DNA of 64,000 bases. Source: DASXVU01 sp963732855 (GTDB taxonomy: Archaea > Thermoplasmatota > Thermoplasmata > Methanomassiliicoccales > UBA472). Of the stretch, positions 18,848-27,589 are shown in pieces (position 1 is the stretch's first letter; each line of letters begins with the position of its first letter). The stretch spans positions 1 to 64,000 of the forward strand of contig CAVTBB010000002.1 of the NCBI GenBank assembly GCA_963732855.1, given 5' to 3'. The notes under the pieces were generated by a model. It had not been told where the DNA came from and searched no databases. It saw only the letters and a list, made by a program, of their open reading frames with translations. The position numbers and the translations under genes were made by a program.

Positions 18848-20356
18848 TCATTTCTTGTTCTTCATTTCTTTCCCCATGTAGCTGAACATCTTGGAGGGGT
18901 TGATGATGTCGAGGAAATACTTGAGGTCCCACCGGGTGAATTCCTTCATTGCGACCAGGGCGCCAAAGAACGCTGCCAGCGTGACCATGCCGAAGATGAC
19001 CAGGGCGATGATCCCGGAAAAGTGGTACACCAGGTTCAGTAAAACGATGACCCCGCCGGCAATAGCTCCGCCCAGAACGTGTTTCAGGATCCGCGGGCTG
19101 CTGCCGGTACCGGTGAGCCTCTTGACGATCATGCGCACCGATACGAACAGTGTCGTCGCGGTGATCGCAGTGGCAATGGCCGCTCCGGTGTAGGCCATCC
19201 CTAGCATCTTCAGGCCCAACACCTCGTTCGGCACGAACATCAGCAGCAGGAAAACATTCAGAAGGAAGGTCCCCAGGACGATCTTGGCGGTGATATCGGG
19301 CCGGTCAACACCCAATATCTGGGATGTGTACACCTGATTGAGTACGTTCAGAAGCACGGCGAGCGAAAGGAACCGCATGGTGTCCCCGGCAGGCGCGAAC
19401 TGGCTCCCGAAGAGCGCCACGCAGATCTCGGTCGGGAAGATCATAACCAGCGTCGTGACCGGTATGCAGATCATGGAGATGTACCGTTCAGCCGCATGCG
19501 TCACCTCTTTGATGCTCTTGAGGTCTCCAACGCTATGGAATCGGGAGAATGAGGGGAACGTCACCGTTGCCACTGCTGAACCAACGACCGCCAGAACGGC
19601 CAAAAGGGTCTGGGCGGAAGAATAGTAGGCAACATTCCCGGGTGTATCGAAGTAGCCGATCAGGATCTTGTCAAGATTGAGGGTAACGGCTCCTGCGATC
19701 GAGATCAATGAGATAGGAAGGGCGAACTTCAGATAGGAACGGAACAGCGTGGGTTTCTTCCAGCGGAAGCTGCCCCTTTTTATAAGGAATATGGCTGTGA
19801 GCATGACGCCAAACATTGCCAACACGTAGGCGTAGGCCAGGTCGGTGGTGGTCAATCGGTTCACGGAAACGAATATGACCAACGGGACACGGATCAACGG
19901 GTCCGCCATCGCGATCAGCTGGGATTTGGTCGTCTCCATTCGAGCGTTGTAGGTGAATATCGCGACGGTGGCGACGTCGTACATGACGAAGTAAAGCACG
20001 AACAATATCACCAGGTTCCACGCTTCCGGCGTAATGCTGGTGCCCGCGATCTGATTCCAGACGGTGAGAGCCACGAAAACGAACGCCACCATGATCCCGA
20101 TCAGGATCAGTTTGATCACGATGTAGGTGGAGATGCAGTCATTCTCATCCTGACCTTCGGATATCCTCTTGACGTGGGCACTGCCGAAACCCAGATCGGC
20201 CACCACATTCAGGGTGCCTAACGTTGCCAGCACCCAGGATATGTTGCCGAACACGTCCTTGCCCAGATAGTTCGTCATGGCGAATAATGCGACGAAACTG
20301 AGGATCGTCGACAGAATCGTCGTAATGACGATCAACAAGGACCTACGGCCAATCAT
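18848..20356 (-). CDS. Wzx/RfbX-type polysaccharide flippase, copy C
   Basis: The third 502-residue COG2244 paralogue, starting MIGRRSLLIVITTILSTILS and ending NPSKMFSYMG then KEMKNKK. It shares long identical stretches with copies A and B (NYLGKDVFGNISWVLATLG, GFGSAHVKRISEGQDENDC) and has about 12-14 membrane helices. It would flip a lipid-linked glycan. The TATA element 26 bases upstream of the ATG matches that of copy A almost exactly. No deacetylase gene accompanies it. Three near-equal flippases in 11 kb is unusual; they may have diverged for different glycan substrates. Confidence 0.9.
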   Translation of the reverse strand: MIGRRSLLIVITTILSTILSFVALFAMTNYLGKDVFGNISWVLATLGTLNVVADLGFGSAHVKRISEGQDENDCISTYIVIKLILIGIMVAFVFVALTVWNQIAGTSITPEAWNLVILFVLYFVMYDVATVAIFTYNARMETTKSQLIAMADPLIRVPLVIFVSVNRLTTTDLAYAYVLAMFGVMLTAIFLIKRGSFRWKKPTLFRSYLKFALPISLISIAGAVTLNLDKILIGYFDTPGNVAYYSSAQTLLAVLAVVGSAVATVTFPSFSRFHSVGDLKSIKEVTHAAERYISMICIPVTTLVMIFPTEICVALFGSQFAPAGDTMRFLSLAVLLNVLNQVYTSQILGVDRPDITAKIVLGTFLLNVFLLLMFVPNEVLGLKMLGMAYTGAAIATAITATTLFVSVRMIVKRLTGTGSSPRILKHVLGGAIAGGVIVLLNLVYHFSGIIALVIFGMVTLAAFFGALVAMKEFTRWDLKYFLDIINPSKMFSYMGKEMKNKK

Positions 20357-20374
20357 TCAGGCTCGCATCACTTA

Positions 20375-20388
20375 AAACATATTTAAGG
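20375..20388 (-). promoter_or_regulatory. TATA element of flippase copy C
   Basis: On the minus strand CCTTAAATATGTTT lies about 26 bases before the ATG at 20356, with the same CAATT block upstream and TTTTA downstream as copy A. The spacing predicts leaderless transcription. Confidence 0.7.
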
Positions 20389-20540
20389 AATTGTCGCCAG
20401 TGTGGAAATCAAATAGTAAAGGTCGATCATGGTTCGAAATTCAAAATCGAATGATCAGAGAGACCGCCGTCGCAAGGACCCGATGAATGGCCCGTCAGCT
20501 CGGAAAACGCCAAGTATTGTAAAATGTAGTAAAGTTAGTA

Positions 20541-20550
20541 ATAAATAATT
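20541..20550 (+). promoter_or_regulatory. TATA element of the 20574 gene
   Basis: ATAAATAATT lies about 29 bases before the ATG at 20574, the distance expected for a leaderless archaeal transcript. Confidence 0.5.
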
Positions 20551-20573
20551 CCAGTTGCCTGAATCCATCAGCA

Positions 20574-20843
20574 ATGAACGCTATGTTGGACACATCATCG
20601 TTGACGTCAAGCGCAGCATCAAGTGCTGCTTCGTTGACATCGATCATCAGCAGCGGTGTGGGCGGGGTCATTCTAGCGATCATACTGGTCGTTCTGTTAG
20701 CATCAAGAGAGCTCATCGGCGTTTCCTCGTTTAGAACGAAGAGGATCTTGGCGGTGTTGGATGCGTTGGCCATTCCCGTTTTGATAGTGTTCGTGGCGAC
20801 GTTGATATATCAGATCTTGGAACTTTTGCATGTGTTCGGATGA
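20574..20843 (+). CDS. Small membrane protein with two helices
   Basis: An 89-residue protein with a Ser/Ala-rich N-terminus (TSSAASSAASLTSIISS), a first membrane helix (GGVILAIILVVLLAS), a basic turn (FRTKRI) and a second helix (ALAIPVLIVFVATLIYQIL). No family recognised. A TATA element 29 bases upstream supports the start. It lies between flippase C and the DUF1616 gene, both on the other strand. A minus-strand frame covers part of it, but the hydrophobic layout and the promoter favour the plus strand. Confidence 0.7.
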   Translation: MNAMLDTSSLTSSAASSAASLTSIISSGVGGVILAIILVVLLASRELIGVSSFRTKRILAVLDALAIPVLIVFVATLIYQILELLHVFG

Positions 20844-20995
20844 GCTCGAACATGATCTCAGCGAACATAGATCAATGATCCAGCATATGGCGCCCTCGAC
20901 TGGTGCGAATGACTGAGAAATAGATGCTCGACCACCAAAGCCCGCTGGTGCGGTAAGGCCCTGAATGTCGTTGATCGACCCATTGCTCATTGCGG

Positions 20996-21985
20996 CTACG
21001 GAGTGACGGTCAGTACCAGGTTGAGGTCTATCACCTTGTTGTTCACCGCGTCAAGGATGCGGTGGGATTCGGTGGCGGCGTAATCACGATAAGGAACCAT
21101 GGGCGATTCCGGGAATGCCGGCTCCTGGTCGAGATAGAGAAGGAAAAACAGCCTGAATTGCCCTGGGATCTCCACTTGGAAATTATAGGTTGTCTCCCAT
21201 TGCCCGGCCCATTCCCCTCCCAGGGCATACGGTTCGTGAGGCAGTGAAATGTTCAGCGTGTCGAATAGATACATCGCATTGACGTTGGTCTGGTTGTTGA
21301 TGACGGTCATATTGCATAACCAGACCTCGATCTTGTACTCCACTTGGCGGTGCTCGTTGTTTGTGATGCCGAGGTAGACCGTGGTGGCCTCGCCTACCGC
21401 CAGGTTCTCGGGATAGACCGTTTTATTCCGGCCAGGACCGAGCATGCTGAATTGTGTGAAGCTCTCCTCCGGCGGGGGATTCATGACCATATAGGCAAGG
21501 GCCGACGCCGAGACTATGATCGCCACGACCAATAGGAGGCTGAAGACCTTGCTCGTGACGCCTCCCTTTCTTGAGATCGAACGAATCCTGCACCAGGCCA
21601 TGATCGGGTCGATGGGCAGGTACGCATCCAATATCCTGCTTCTGGTATAGAAACTAAGGAGCGCGAGCACCAGGGTCATCATCGAAATGATCAACATCAT
21701 CAATGCCAGGCTGAACCCGGAAGGGGCATACCTCAGCCCGATGCCCACCAACGGACTGATGGCGATGCTCAGGCCGAAGGATAGCGCCACCCTCTCGATG
21801 ATGTCCAGCCTCCGGTCGGGGAACAGGACGGTCATGGCCGCATAGCCAGGTAGGAACAGGACGAAAGGGATGCTCAGTATGATGAGGAAAAGTGAATCAG
21901 GCAGAAGAAAGGCGACGCCGGTCAGTAAGAGAGAGCCGATGATTATGGACCAAAGGTCCCAATCCTTACGTTCCAGCATTTTCAT
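20996..21985 (-). CDS. DUF1616 family membrane protein
   Basis: A 329-residue protein. Residues 1-110 hold about four membrane helices with IPFVLFLPGYAAMTVLFP and the ERVALSFGLSIAISPLVG helix, the hallmark of DUF1616. A further helix near 155-172 (VFSLLLVVAIIVSASALAY) is followed by an extracytoplasmic domain of about 150 residues containing TVYPENLAVGEATTVYLGIT and a NxT-rich beta fold. DUF1616 proteins occur in archaeal surface-glycan and S-layer loci, and their function is unknown. Here the gene lies downstream of, and in the same direction as, the 22120-24147 membrane protein, 134 bases away, so an operon is possible. Confidence 0.85.
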   Translation of the reverse strand: MKMLERKDWDLWSIIIGSLLLTGVAFLLPDSLFLIILSIPFVLFLPGYAAMTVLFPDRRLDIIERVALSFGLSIAISPLVGIGLRYAPSGFSLALMMLIISMMTLVLALLSFYTRSRILDAYLPIDPIMAWCRIRSISRKGGVTSKVFSLLLVVAIIVSASALAYMVMNPPPEESFTQFSMLGPGRNKTVYPENLAVGEATTVYLGITNNEHRQVEYKIEVWLCNMTVINNQTNVNAMYLFDTLNISLPHEPYALGGEWAGQWETTYNFQVEIPGQFRLFFLLYLDQEPAFPESPMVPYRDYAATESHRILDAVNNKVIDLNLVLTVTP

Positions 21986-22119
21986 TCGTGAAACCTCAAA
22001 AAGCGGAAATCTCTATATATAAATTGTTAAGGTTCATTCCTGGACCCGCCCGCCAATGGATGACATTTCCATCAGTCTGACGCCCGCTGTTTTCAAGACG
22101 GAACGCATTGTTTTTCCGC

Positions 22120-24147
22120 CTAGATCTCGAACAGTATCCTGGTCGTATTGGAGTGATAGACCGTCGGATTCTTCCAAAGGGAATTGATGGATATCGGTAT
22201 GTCTATCGCATCCTTGCTGATATATTTCAATTCTTTTATATTACGTTCCCCTAGGAATATCAGTTCACCACGGTCCACGTGCAGTATGTCGTAATTGTCA
22301 CGATCGATGGTGAACCATCCAAATCCTCCGACCACCATCTTTTGGAAACCATCGACGGTGATATACTGCCCCTTGGTGAGGTTGTCCTGGACCCACATGG
22401 CCCCATTGATCTCCGAGTTGGAGAATTTCGGATATGTGATATCGTTCAGTGCGATGGAGGTTGGCCCGTCGTTCATTACCGAATAGGCAAATCCGGAATT
22501 GATCAGGACCGCCGATACAATGATTATGGCGGCGAAATACATCATCTGGGGCCGGAGCAATCTTAACCCGGGCAGACTAAGTACCCATTTCAGGCCGAAG
22601 GCGACCATGACACCGAGGACGATGAGGAGCAGGGCGATCATCCTTATGTCACTGAAACTTTTCAGGAAATTTGACAACGTCAGGGAGACGACGAGCAGAC
22701 CCCCGAAAGATATCGCCAAGGCCGTATAATTGTCAATGTTCTTCCGCTTCTGGATCAGCCTGGTCAATAGACCGAGCGCCAGGAGCCCCATGATCACGAT
22801 GAAGACCACTTTTCCGAACGTGTGCAACAGCGATGCAGGGGAGCTCACCCTATCGGAAACGACGCTGCTGGTGATCGACATGTCATTGACCACGGCGTCA
22901 TAGATGCCGCCCCCCACCCCGAGGATCGATTTCAGAACCCCGAAGCTTCCCACATAAAGCAGCCAGGTCACCTCGATCGCTACGATGGTCAAGAAGTGCC
23001 GCTTGGTGAAGATCGACCTTTCCTTGGCCCTGAACACCATGCGGACGATGAAATATAATAAAATGAGGAATATGAATATCAAGGACGTTGCGTAGTGGGA
23101 CGCGATCAGACCGAATCCGAACATTATGCCGAGGGTCGCCTTCTGGAGATCGCTGAACACGCCCAGGAATCCGACCAGGAGGATCAGGATAAGAAAGAGC
23201 TCGGCTATCTCCTGACGAGCGATCCCGGGCATCTCGAAGAGGAATCCTTGTATGAAGATGAACAGCAGCGCCCCGATTATGCCGGTGTTCTCATCGACCA
23301 ATCTGGATGCCAAAAGGAAGATGCAGACCGGGACCAATGAGAATAGGATGGGAAAGACCAGCTTCAAGGTCCACAGCGAATCGAGATTGCCGACCCAGGA
23401 CACTGCCGGGGCCAGGACCGCGATGCTGAGCATGGAGTTCACGTTCGAGCCCAGGCCGAAGTTCCACGATCCTTGGGCCATCGTCGCGTTGGCTATGTTA
23501 TACTCATAGAAAATGTCCCACCCAGTCAGGAAATTGGAGATCAGGGTGAGGTTCAGCAGGGCGGAAAGGGAGAGGGCGAACAGCATGATCAATTTTGTTT
23601 GGGTGGTGTGGCCCTTCTTCGCGACCAATATCACCACGGTGAACGCGACCAGGACCCAGAACATCAGGTTCACTCTGTTGTCATTGTATTGGGTCATCAA
23701 TATCGATCCCAAGGAGCTCACGATTACCAGCAGTACGGACAATGACACGAGATTGAACGAATCGATCTTGATGGACGGGAGCTTAAGGTCCCTGGAAAGC
23801 ACCATGAACAGCAGGATCGCGGTTCCCAGCACCATCAGCACCGGCCCCCTGGAAAAGAGAGGGTAGCTGAATACGGTCCCCGCCAAGGATATCCACATGC
23901 CCAGGAATTCGATCATGGCTATGCCAACGCCAACGCACAGGACCGTCAGGAACGCGATGGAGTTCATTTTGAGGTTCAGAAGGGCGAGAACGTGCTTGGC
24001 CGGGTATATCAGGATGAAACCGATGGCGAACGCAGTGACGAACGGGCTCTGGAAATGAAAATACTCCTGGCAAAGGACGGCCATCATGAATACGAGGAAC
24101 AGAATGGCGTCGATCAAGTACTGCCTTGAGTATCTTCTCAGATGCAT
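22120..24147 (-). CDS. Large multi-spanning membrane protein (DUF2206-like)
   Basis: A 675-residue protein with about 16-18 membrane helices and a C-terminal extracytoplasmic part of about 100 residues (from SVMNDGPTSIALNDITYPKF). Helices 6-7 are separated by a loop reading TGWDIFYEYNIANATMAQGS, whose acidic residues recall the active-site loop of GT-C glycosyltransferases. Archaeal proteins of this length and layout are often annotated DUF2206. A role as membrane glycosyltransferase or polymerase of the surface glycan is inferred from layout and neighbours, not shown. It is preceded by a gap of about 220 bases and a GT4 gene on the same strand. Confidence 0.7.
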   Translation of the reverse strand: MHLRRYSRQYLIDAILFLVFMMAVLCQEYFHFQSPFVTAFAIGFILIYPAKHVLALLNLKMNSIAFLTVLCVGVGIAMIEFLGMWISLAGTVFSYPLFSRGPVLMVLGTAILLFMVLSRDLKLPSIKIDSFNLVSLSVLLVIVSSLGSILMTQYNDNRVNLMFWVLVAFTVVILVAKKGHTTQTKLIMLFALSLSALLNLTLISNFLTGWDIFYEYNIANATMAQGSWNFGLGSNVNSMLSIAVLAPAVSWVGNLDSLWTLKLVFPILFSLVPVCIFLLASRLVDENTGIIGALLFIFIQGFLFEMPGIARQEIAELFLILILLVGFLGVFSDLQKATLGIMFGFGLIASHYATSLIFIFLILLYFIVRMVFRAKERSIFTKRHFLTIVAIEVTWLLYVGSFGVLKSILGVGGGIYDAVVNDMSITSSVVSDRVSSPASLLHTFGKVVFIVIMGLLALGLLTRLIQKRKNIDNYTALAISFGGLLVVSLTLSNFLKSFSDIRMIALLLIVLGVMVAFGLKWVLSLPGLRLLRPQMMYFAAIIIVSAVLINSGFAYSVMNDGPTSIALNDITYPKFSNSEINGAMWVQDNLTKGQYITVDGFQKMVVGGFGWFTIDRDNYDILHVDRGELIFLGERNIKELKYISKDAIDIPISINSLWKNPTVYHSNTTRILFEI

Positions 24148-24369
24148 TCATGCTCCAATGTTGCAACTAAGATAAAGAGAATTCCTAGAGGAGCGGCTAT
24201 TGGTTAGAAAGGTAACAAAGGAGTAGATCTCGCAGAAAGCCAATAGAAAAGATGTTTTGAATAGATGATCTCAAGTCGATCAACGGATTCCTCACGAACC
24301 CCCTCGGCCCGGCTTGCTTTGACCGATTGATGGTTTGACGCACATCTCAATTCCATATTATCTGGACGG

Positions 24370-25449
24370 TCACGGTTCGACCTTTTTACCGCTGAAAAGG
24401 GAGAGGAGCGTATCCACCGCCGGTTTCCAGGTGAAGTCGACCCGATTCTCCCTGGGTTTGCCGGCATTCTGTTTGACGTATTCGATCAACTGCTTGGACG
24501 CGATCTCATCGCTGTCGTGATCAAAGCACATGCCCAGTTCCATTTCTTCCACGAAGGTCAATGACGGGATATTCGGGACGATGCATTTCAGCCCCCGGTT
24601 GACCGCGTCCAACAGGGTGAGGGGGCATCCTTCATATTGCGAGGCCATCAAGAAGAATTCGGATTCATCATAATATGGAAGGAGATCGTCATGGTTCAGG
24701 AAACCCTTGAAAACAATCGTACTGTCTTTGTTCTCCGAGACCAGGCGGGAGAACTCTGGCCCGTCCCCGATGATGGTCAGAGAGCATCCGGCTATCTCCT
24801 TGCTTATCGATCGGTAGAGCCTGATTATCCGGTCAGGATTCTTAATCTTGTCCACCCGCCCGACGCTCAGGAACTTTATCGAGCCTGGGGCCGGGGTCCG
24901 CGGAACGGACTTCATGACGATAGGGAACATCGAACCGTTCCTGACTATCCTCTTCTTATCTGGCTTGATGTTCACCAGCTCGTTGTAAACACTATTCGAT
25001 ACGCAGGTGACCTCGAAATCCGACTTGTTCACCGCACGATTGGACCATAGTTCCAGGACGGAGAAGATCGCCACATAGGCGGTAAAGAAGAGGGAACGGA
25101 ATTGCTTGTTCTTGCCGAGGGTGGTCGAATGGACGGTGGCGACCATGGGCTTCTTCATGACGTACCGTCTGAGGAGGATCGGATTATGCAGCCAGATAGC
25201 ATCGTAATCCCCTTCGACCGATCTCAGTTTCTTCATGGCCTTCTGCCAGAAGAACAGCAACCCCACCCTGGCGGGCAGTCCGGTCGTAGGAATGACTATC
25301 TGCGGACCTTCCGGGGAGCAAATATCGACCTGCACTCCCTGTTTCTTCATTTCCTCCGCTGCTTCGAAGACCACCCGGGCGATACCGCCCCCCCGCTGCT
25401 TGGAGACGCTGAAGTTCACGTATTCTGTTGATATGATTAGGATCCGCAT
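24370..25449 (-). CDS. GT4 family glycosyltransferase
   Basis: A 359-residue GT-B enzyme. It begins MRILIISTEYVNFSVSKQRG with the glycine loop GGGIARV, has VATVHSTTLGKNKQ in the acceptor domain, and a donor domain starting at SIKFLSVGRVDKIKNPDRII. The nucleotide-sugar contact region reads FFLMASQYEGCPLTLLDAVN (E-G-x-P-x6-D, where GT4 usually has a second Glu). It is cytoplasmic or membrane-associated and would add one sugar to a lipid-linked precursor. The last 80 residues carry the typical C-terminal cross-over helix. It follows the 25571 gene on the same strand. Confidence 0.9.
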   Translation of the reverse strand: MRILIISTEYVNFSVSKQRGGGIARVVFEAAEEMKKQGVQVDICSPEGPQIVIPTTGLPARVGLLFFWQKAMKKLRSVEGDYDAIWLHNPILLRRYVMKKPMVATVHSTTLGKNKQFRSLFFTAYVAIFSVLELWSNRAVNKSDFEVTCVSNSVYNELVNIKPDKKRIVRNGSMFPIVMKSVPRTPAPGSIKFLSVGRVDKIKNPDRIIRLYRSISKEIAGCSLTIIGDGPEFSRLVSENKDSTIVFKGFLNHDDLLPYYDESEFFLMASQYEGCPLTLLDAVNRGLKCIVPNIPSLTFVEEMELGMCFDHDSDEIASKQLIEYVKQNAGKPRENRVDFTWKPAVDTLLSLFSGKKVEP

Positions 25450-25570
25450 GACGGTGAGGGAATGGCTCGCATCATTTTAAACACGATGCCGAAATTCTCA
25501 TTCGGTCATTCCTAAGGAACGAAGGGAACCTGCTCAACCCGGTAAAAGGGATGGATCGATCTCCTCAACA

Positions 25571-26683
25571 TCATCTGCCATCGACCAGTTCATGATAGAC
25601 CTCGATCGTCTGGGCTACCGTTTCCTTCCAGGAATAGTGGTCCAGCACCTTCTGCCGGCCGCGCTTTCCATGTTCGTCGGCGGTGACCTTGTCGGTAAGA
25701 TACCTTTCCAGACCGTTTGCGATCCCCTCGACGTCGCCATATCCGGCCGTGACCCCGCACCCGACCGCCAGGTCCACTAGCTGTGGCAGGTCGGTGCAGA
25801 CGAACGGCGTCCCGCAGCTCATCGATTCGAGCAGGGTGCGCGGCATGCCCTCAGATATGCTTGGAAGGGCAAACACCGTCGACTCCCGGTAGAGCTGGAC
25901 GGCAGAACCCTGGTCTATGATGCTGATCAAACGTACCTGATCCTTGAGCCCGTACTGGGACAGAAGCTGCTGCACCTGTTCCAGGTCAGGCCCCCTACCT
26001 ACCAGGACCGCCTTGAACACGATGCCTTTGTTCTTCAAGATCCTGAACGCTTCGATCAGGTATACCAATCCCTTCCCCTTGACCATCCGGCCTATCCACA
26101 GCACCTGCGGCACTTCCGATTTTCCCGGACCGGGGGTGAAAAGCGATGAATCGATCCCATTGTGGATGACCTTTATCCGCCCCCCAAGCACCCCGAACCC
26201 CATGATCTTATCCCGGTCAGCTTCAGTGTAACAAAGAACGGCGTCGGCGGCCCTCAGAGTGGGGCTTCCGACTGTTGGAAAGTAGAGGTCCTGGATTGTG
26301 CTGGATGCGCTGGTGGAGAATACCCCATGGTTGGTGATGACGAGGGGAGGGCCGCCTGTCTTGCGGAGCAACGCGGTAACATTGGTCGAATAGAACAGAT
26401 GGGAATGGGCATGGATGACGTCGAACTTGGAACGGTTCTCAAGGAGATAACTGACCAGGCCGACCTGTAAGGAGTTACCTAGCATCTTGACCGGTGTCGG
26501 TATCCGGACGATGTGGTAACCATCGCGCTCTTCGTAACGCTTATGGTTCAATGGAGTGATCGAGGTGACCACGGTGACATCGCAACCCATCAGGCTTTGG
26601 TGTTTGGACATCTCATGAACGTGGATGCCTATTCCTCCAGGTGTATCTGGATAGATATCGCTCGCGACGCGGAGGACCTTCAT
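25571..26683 (-). CDS. GT4 family glycosyltransferase
   Basis: A 370-residue GT-B enzyme from the preferred start MKVLRVASDIYPDTPGGIGI; an ATG 24 bases upstream (26707) adds eight residues with no family equivalent. Key parts are VIHAHSHLF, ITNHGVFSTSA, KVIHNGIDSSLFTPG at the start of the donor domain, VLWIGRMVKGKGLVYLIEAF and the nucleotide-sugar motif FALPSISEGMPRTLLESM with both glutamates. Complete and in keeping with the family's usual 350-400 residues. Part of a minus-strand series of sugar transferases in this region. Confidence 0.9.
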   Translation of the reverse strand: MKVLRVASDIYPDTPGGIGIHVHEMSKHQSLMGCDVTVVTSITPLNHKRYEERDGYHIVRIPTPVKMLGNSLQVGLVSYLLENRSKFDVIHAHSHLFYSTNVTALLRKTGGPPLVITNHGVFSTSASSTIQDLYFPTVGSPTLRAADAVLCYTEADRDKIMGFGVLGGRIKVIHNGIDSSLFTPGPGKSEVPQVLWIGRMVKGKGLVYLIEAFRILKNKGIVFKAVLVGRGPDLEQVQQLLSQYGLKDQVRLISIIDQGSAVQLYRESTVFALPSISEGMPRTLLESMSCGTPFVCTDLPQLVDLAVGCGVTAGYGDVEGIANGLERYLTDKVTADEHGKRGRQKVLDHYSWKETVAQTIEVYHELVDGR

Positions 26684-26848
26684 CACCCCAGATGAGCAAT
26701 TGTCCATATTAATTAAGTTTGGACCTAATTGGTTTTGCAGGGAAATATGAGGGACCGATGGTTCGTCTTCGGATGGCCGTGACCCTCATACCTCTTTGAG
26801 GTCCGAATAATAGGAAACCGATGATCTCGCCCCGAGTGAACGGACCGA

Positions 26849-27472
26849 TCATTTCTTGGAACTGCTGGCACGCTTGTTCCGCAAGATTTCCGTGGAACGG
26901 ATGTATATGTTCTTGGAGCCATTTTCTGAGATCTTTTTGGCTGGTGAACCGGCTATTGATATGCCCTTCTCGAGGAAGGACTTGTTCACGACCGAGTTCG
27001 CCCCAATAGCGATGTCATCGGCGATCGTGATCGTACCGAATATCTGAACGCCCGGACCGACGAACACATTATCGCCGATGGTGGGGCACCTGTCGGAATG
27101 GCCCGCCTCGGTCCCGATGGTCACGCCGTTGTGTATCCTGCAGTTCTCACCGACCTTGCAAAACCCATTCACGGTTAGCAGTCCATGATGGGCTATGGAG
27201 AGACCGGCACCGAACACGTTTATCGGGACCTCAAAGCCCATCTTGAAGCCATAGCGGCTGTGGCGATACTGTAACATGAGGACAAGCGGTTTCCAGATTA
27301 GTTTATTGTGGCAATTTGTATAATATTCGGTCTTCCGGAGAATTCGCTGGTACCTCCAGATCTGATTCAGTACTCTTTCCCTCATTCGTTTCCATGGGTT
27401 CTCGGGAATGAACAGGGCGATCTCGTCCGCCTCTAGATAGAATATGTAGTCCTCTTTCGATCGGATGGACAT
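26849..27472 (-). CDS. Serine-acetyltransferase-like hexapeptide O-acetyltransferase
   Basis: A 207-residue protein. An alpha-helical N-terminal half with basic residues is followed by hexapeptide repeats: FGAGLSIAHHGLLTVNG, IHNGVTIGTEAGHSD, IGDNVFVGPGVQIFGTITIA and IGANSVVNKSF, ending GISIAGSPAKKIS. AHHG carries the probable catalytic histidine. The fold matches the CysE/SAT branch, but in a glycan locus it more likely acetylates a sugar than serine. The basic, serine-rich C-terminus is not conserved in such enzymes. It lies between two GT4 genes on the same strand. Confidence 0.85.
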   Translation of the reverse strand: MSIRSKEDYIFYLEADEIALFIPENPWKRMRERVLNQIWRYQRILRKTEYYTNCHNKLIWKPLVLMLQYRHSRYGFKMGFEVPINVFGAGLSIAHHGLLTVNGFCKVGENCRIHNGVTIGTEAGHSDRCPTIGDNVFVGPGVQIFGTITIADDIAIGANSVVNKSFLEKGISIAGSPAKKISENGSKNIYIRSTEILRNKRASSSKK

Positions 27473-27589
27473 ATGCAGATGTTGTCAGGAAACAGCCAAT
27501 AAATAAATCCTTCGCAAATACTCAGCCCAGCCAGATAGCGTCCACTTTGTTTCCTGATTAGCATGATCTCTGGAACGTTGCGCTTGCAT

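Noticed and set aside
20495..20773. 92-codon minus-strand frame opposite the small membrane protein
   Set aside because: The plus-strand frame has clear membrane helices and a TATA element; the minus frame has neither.
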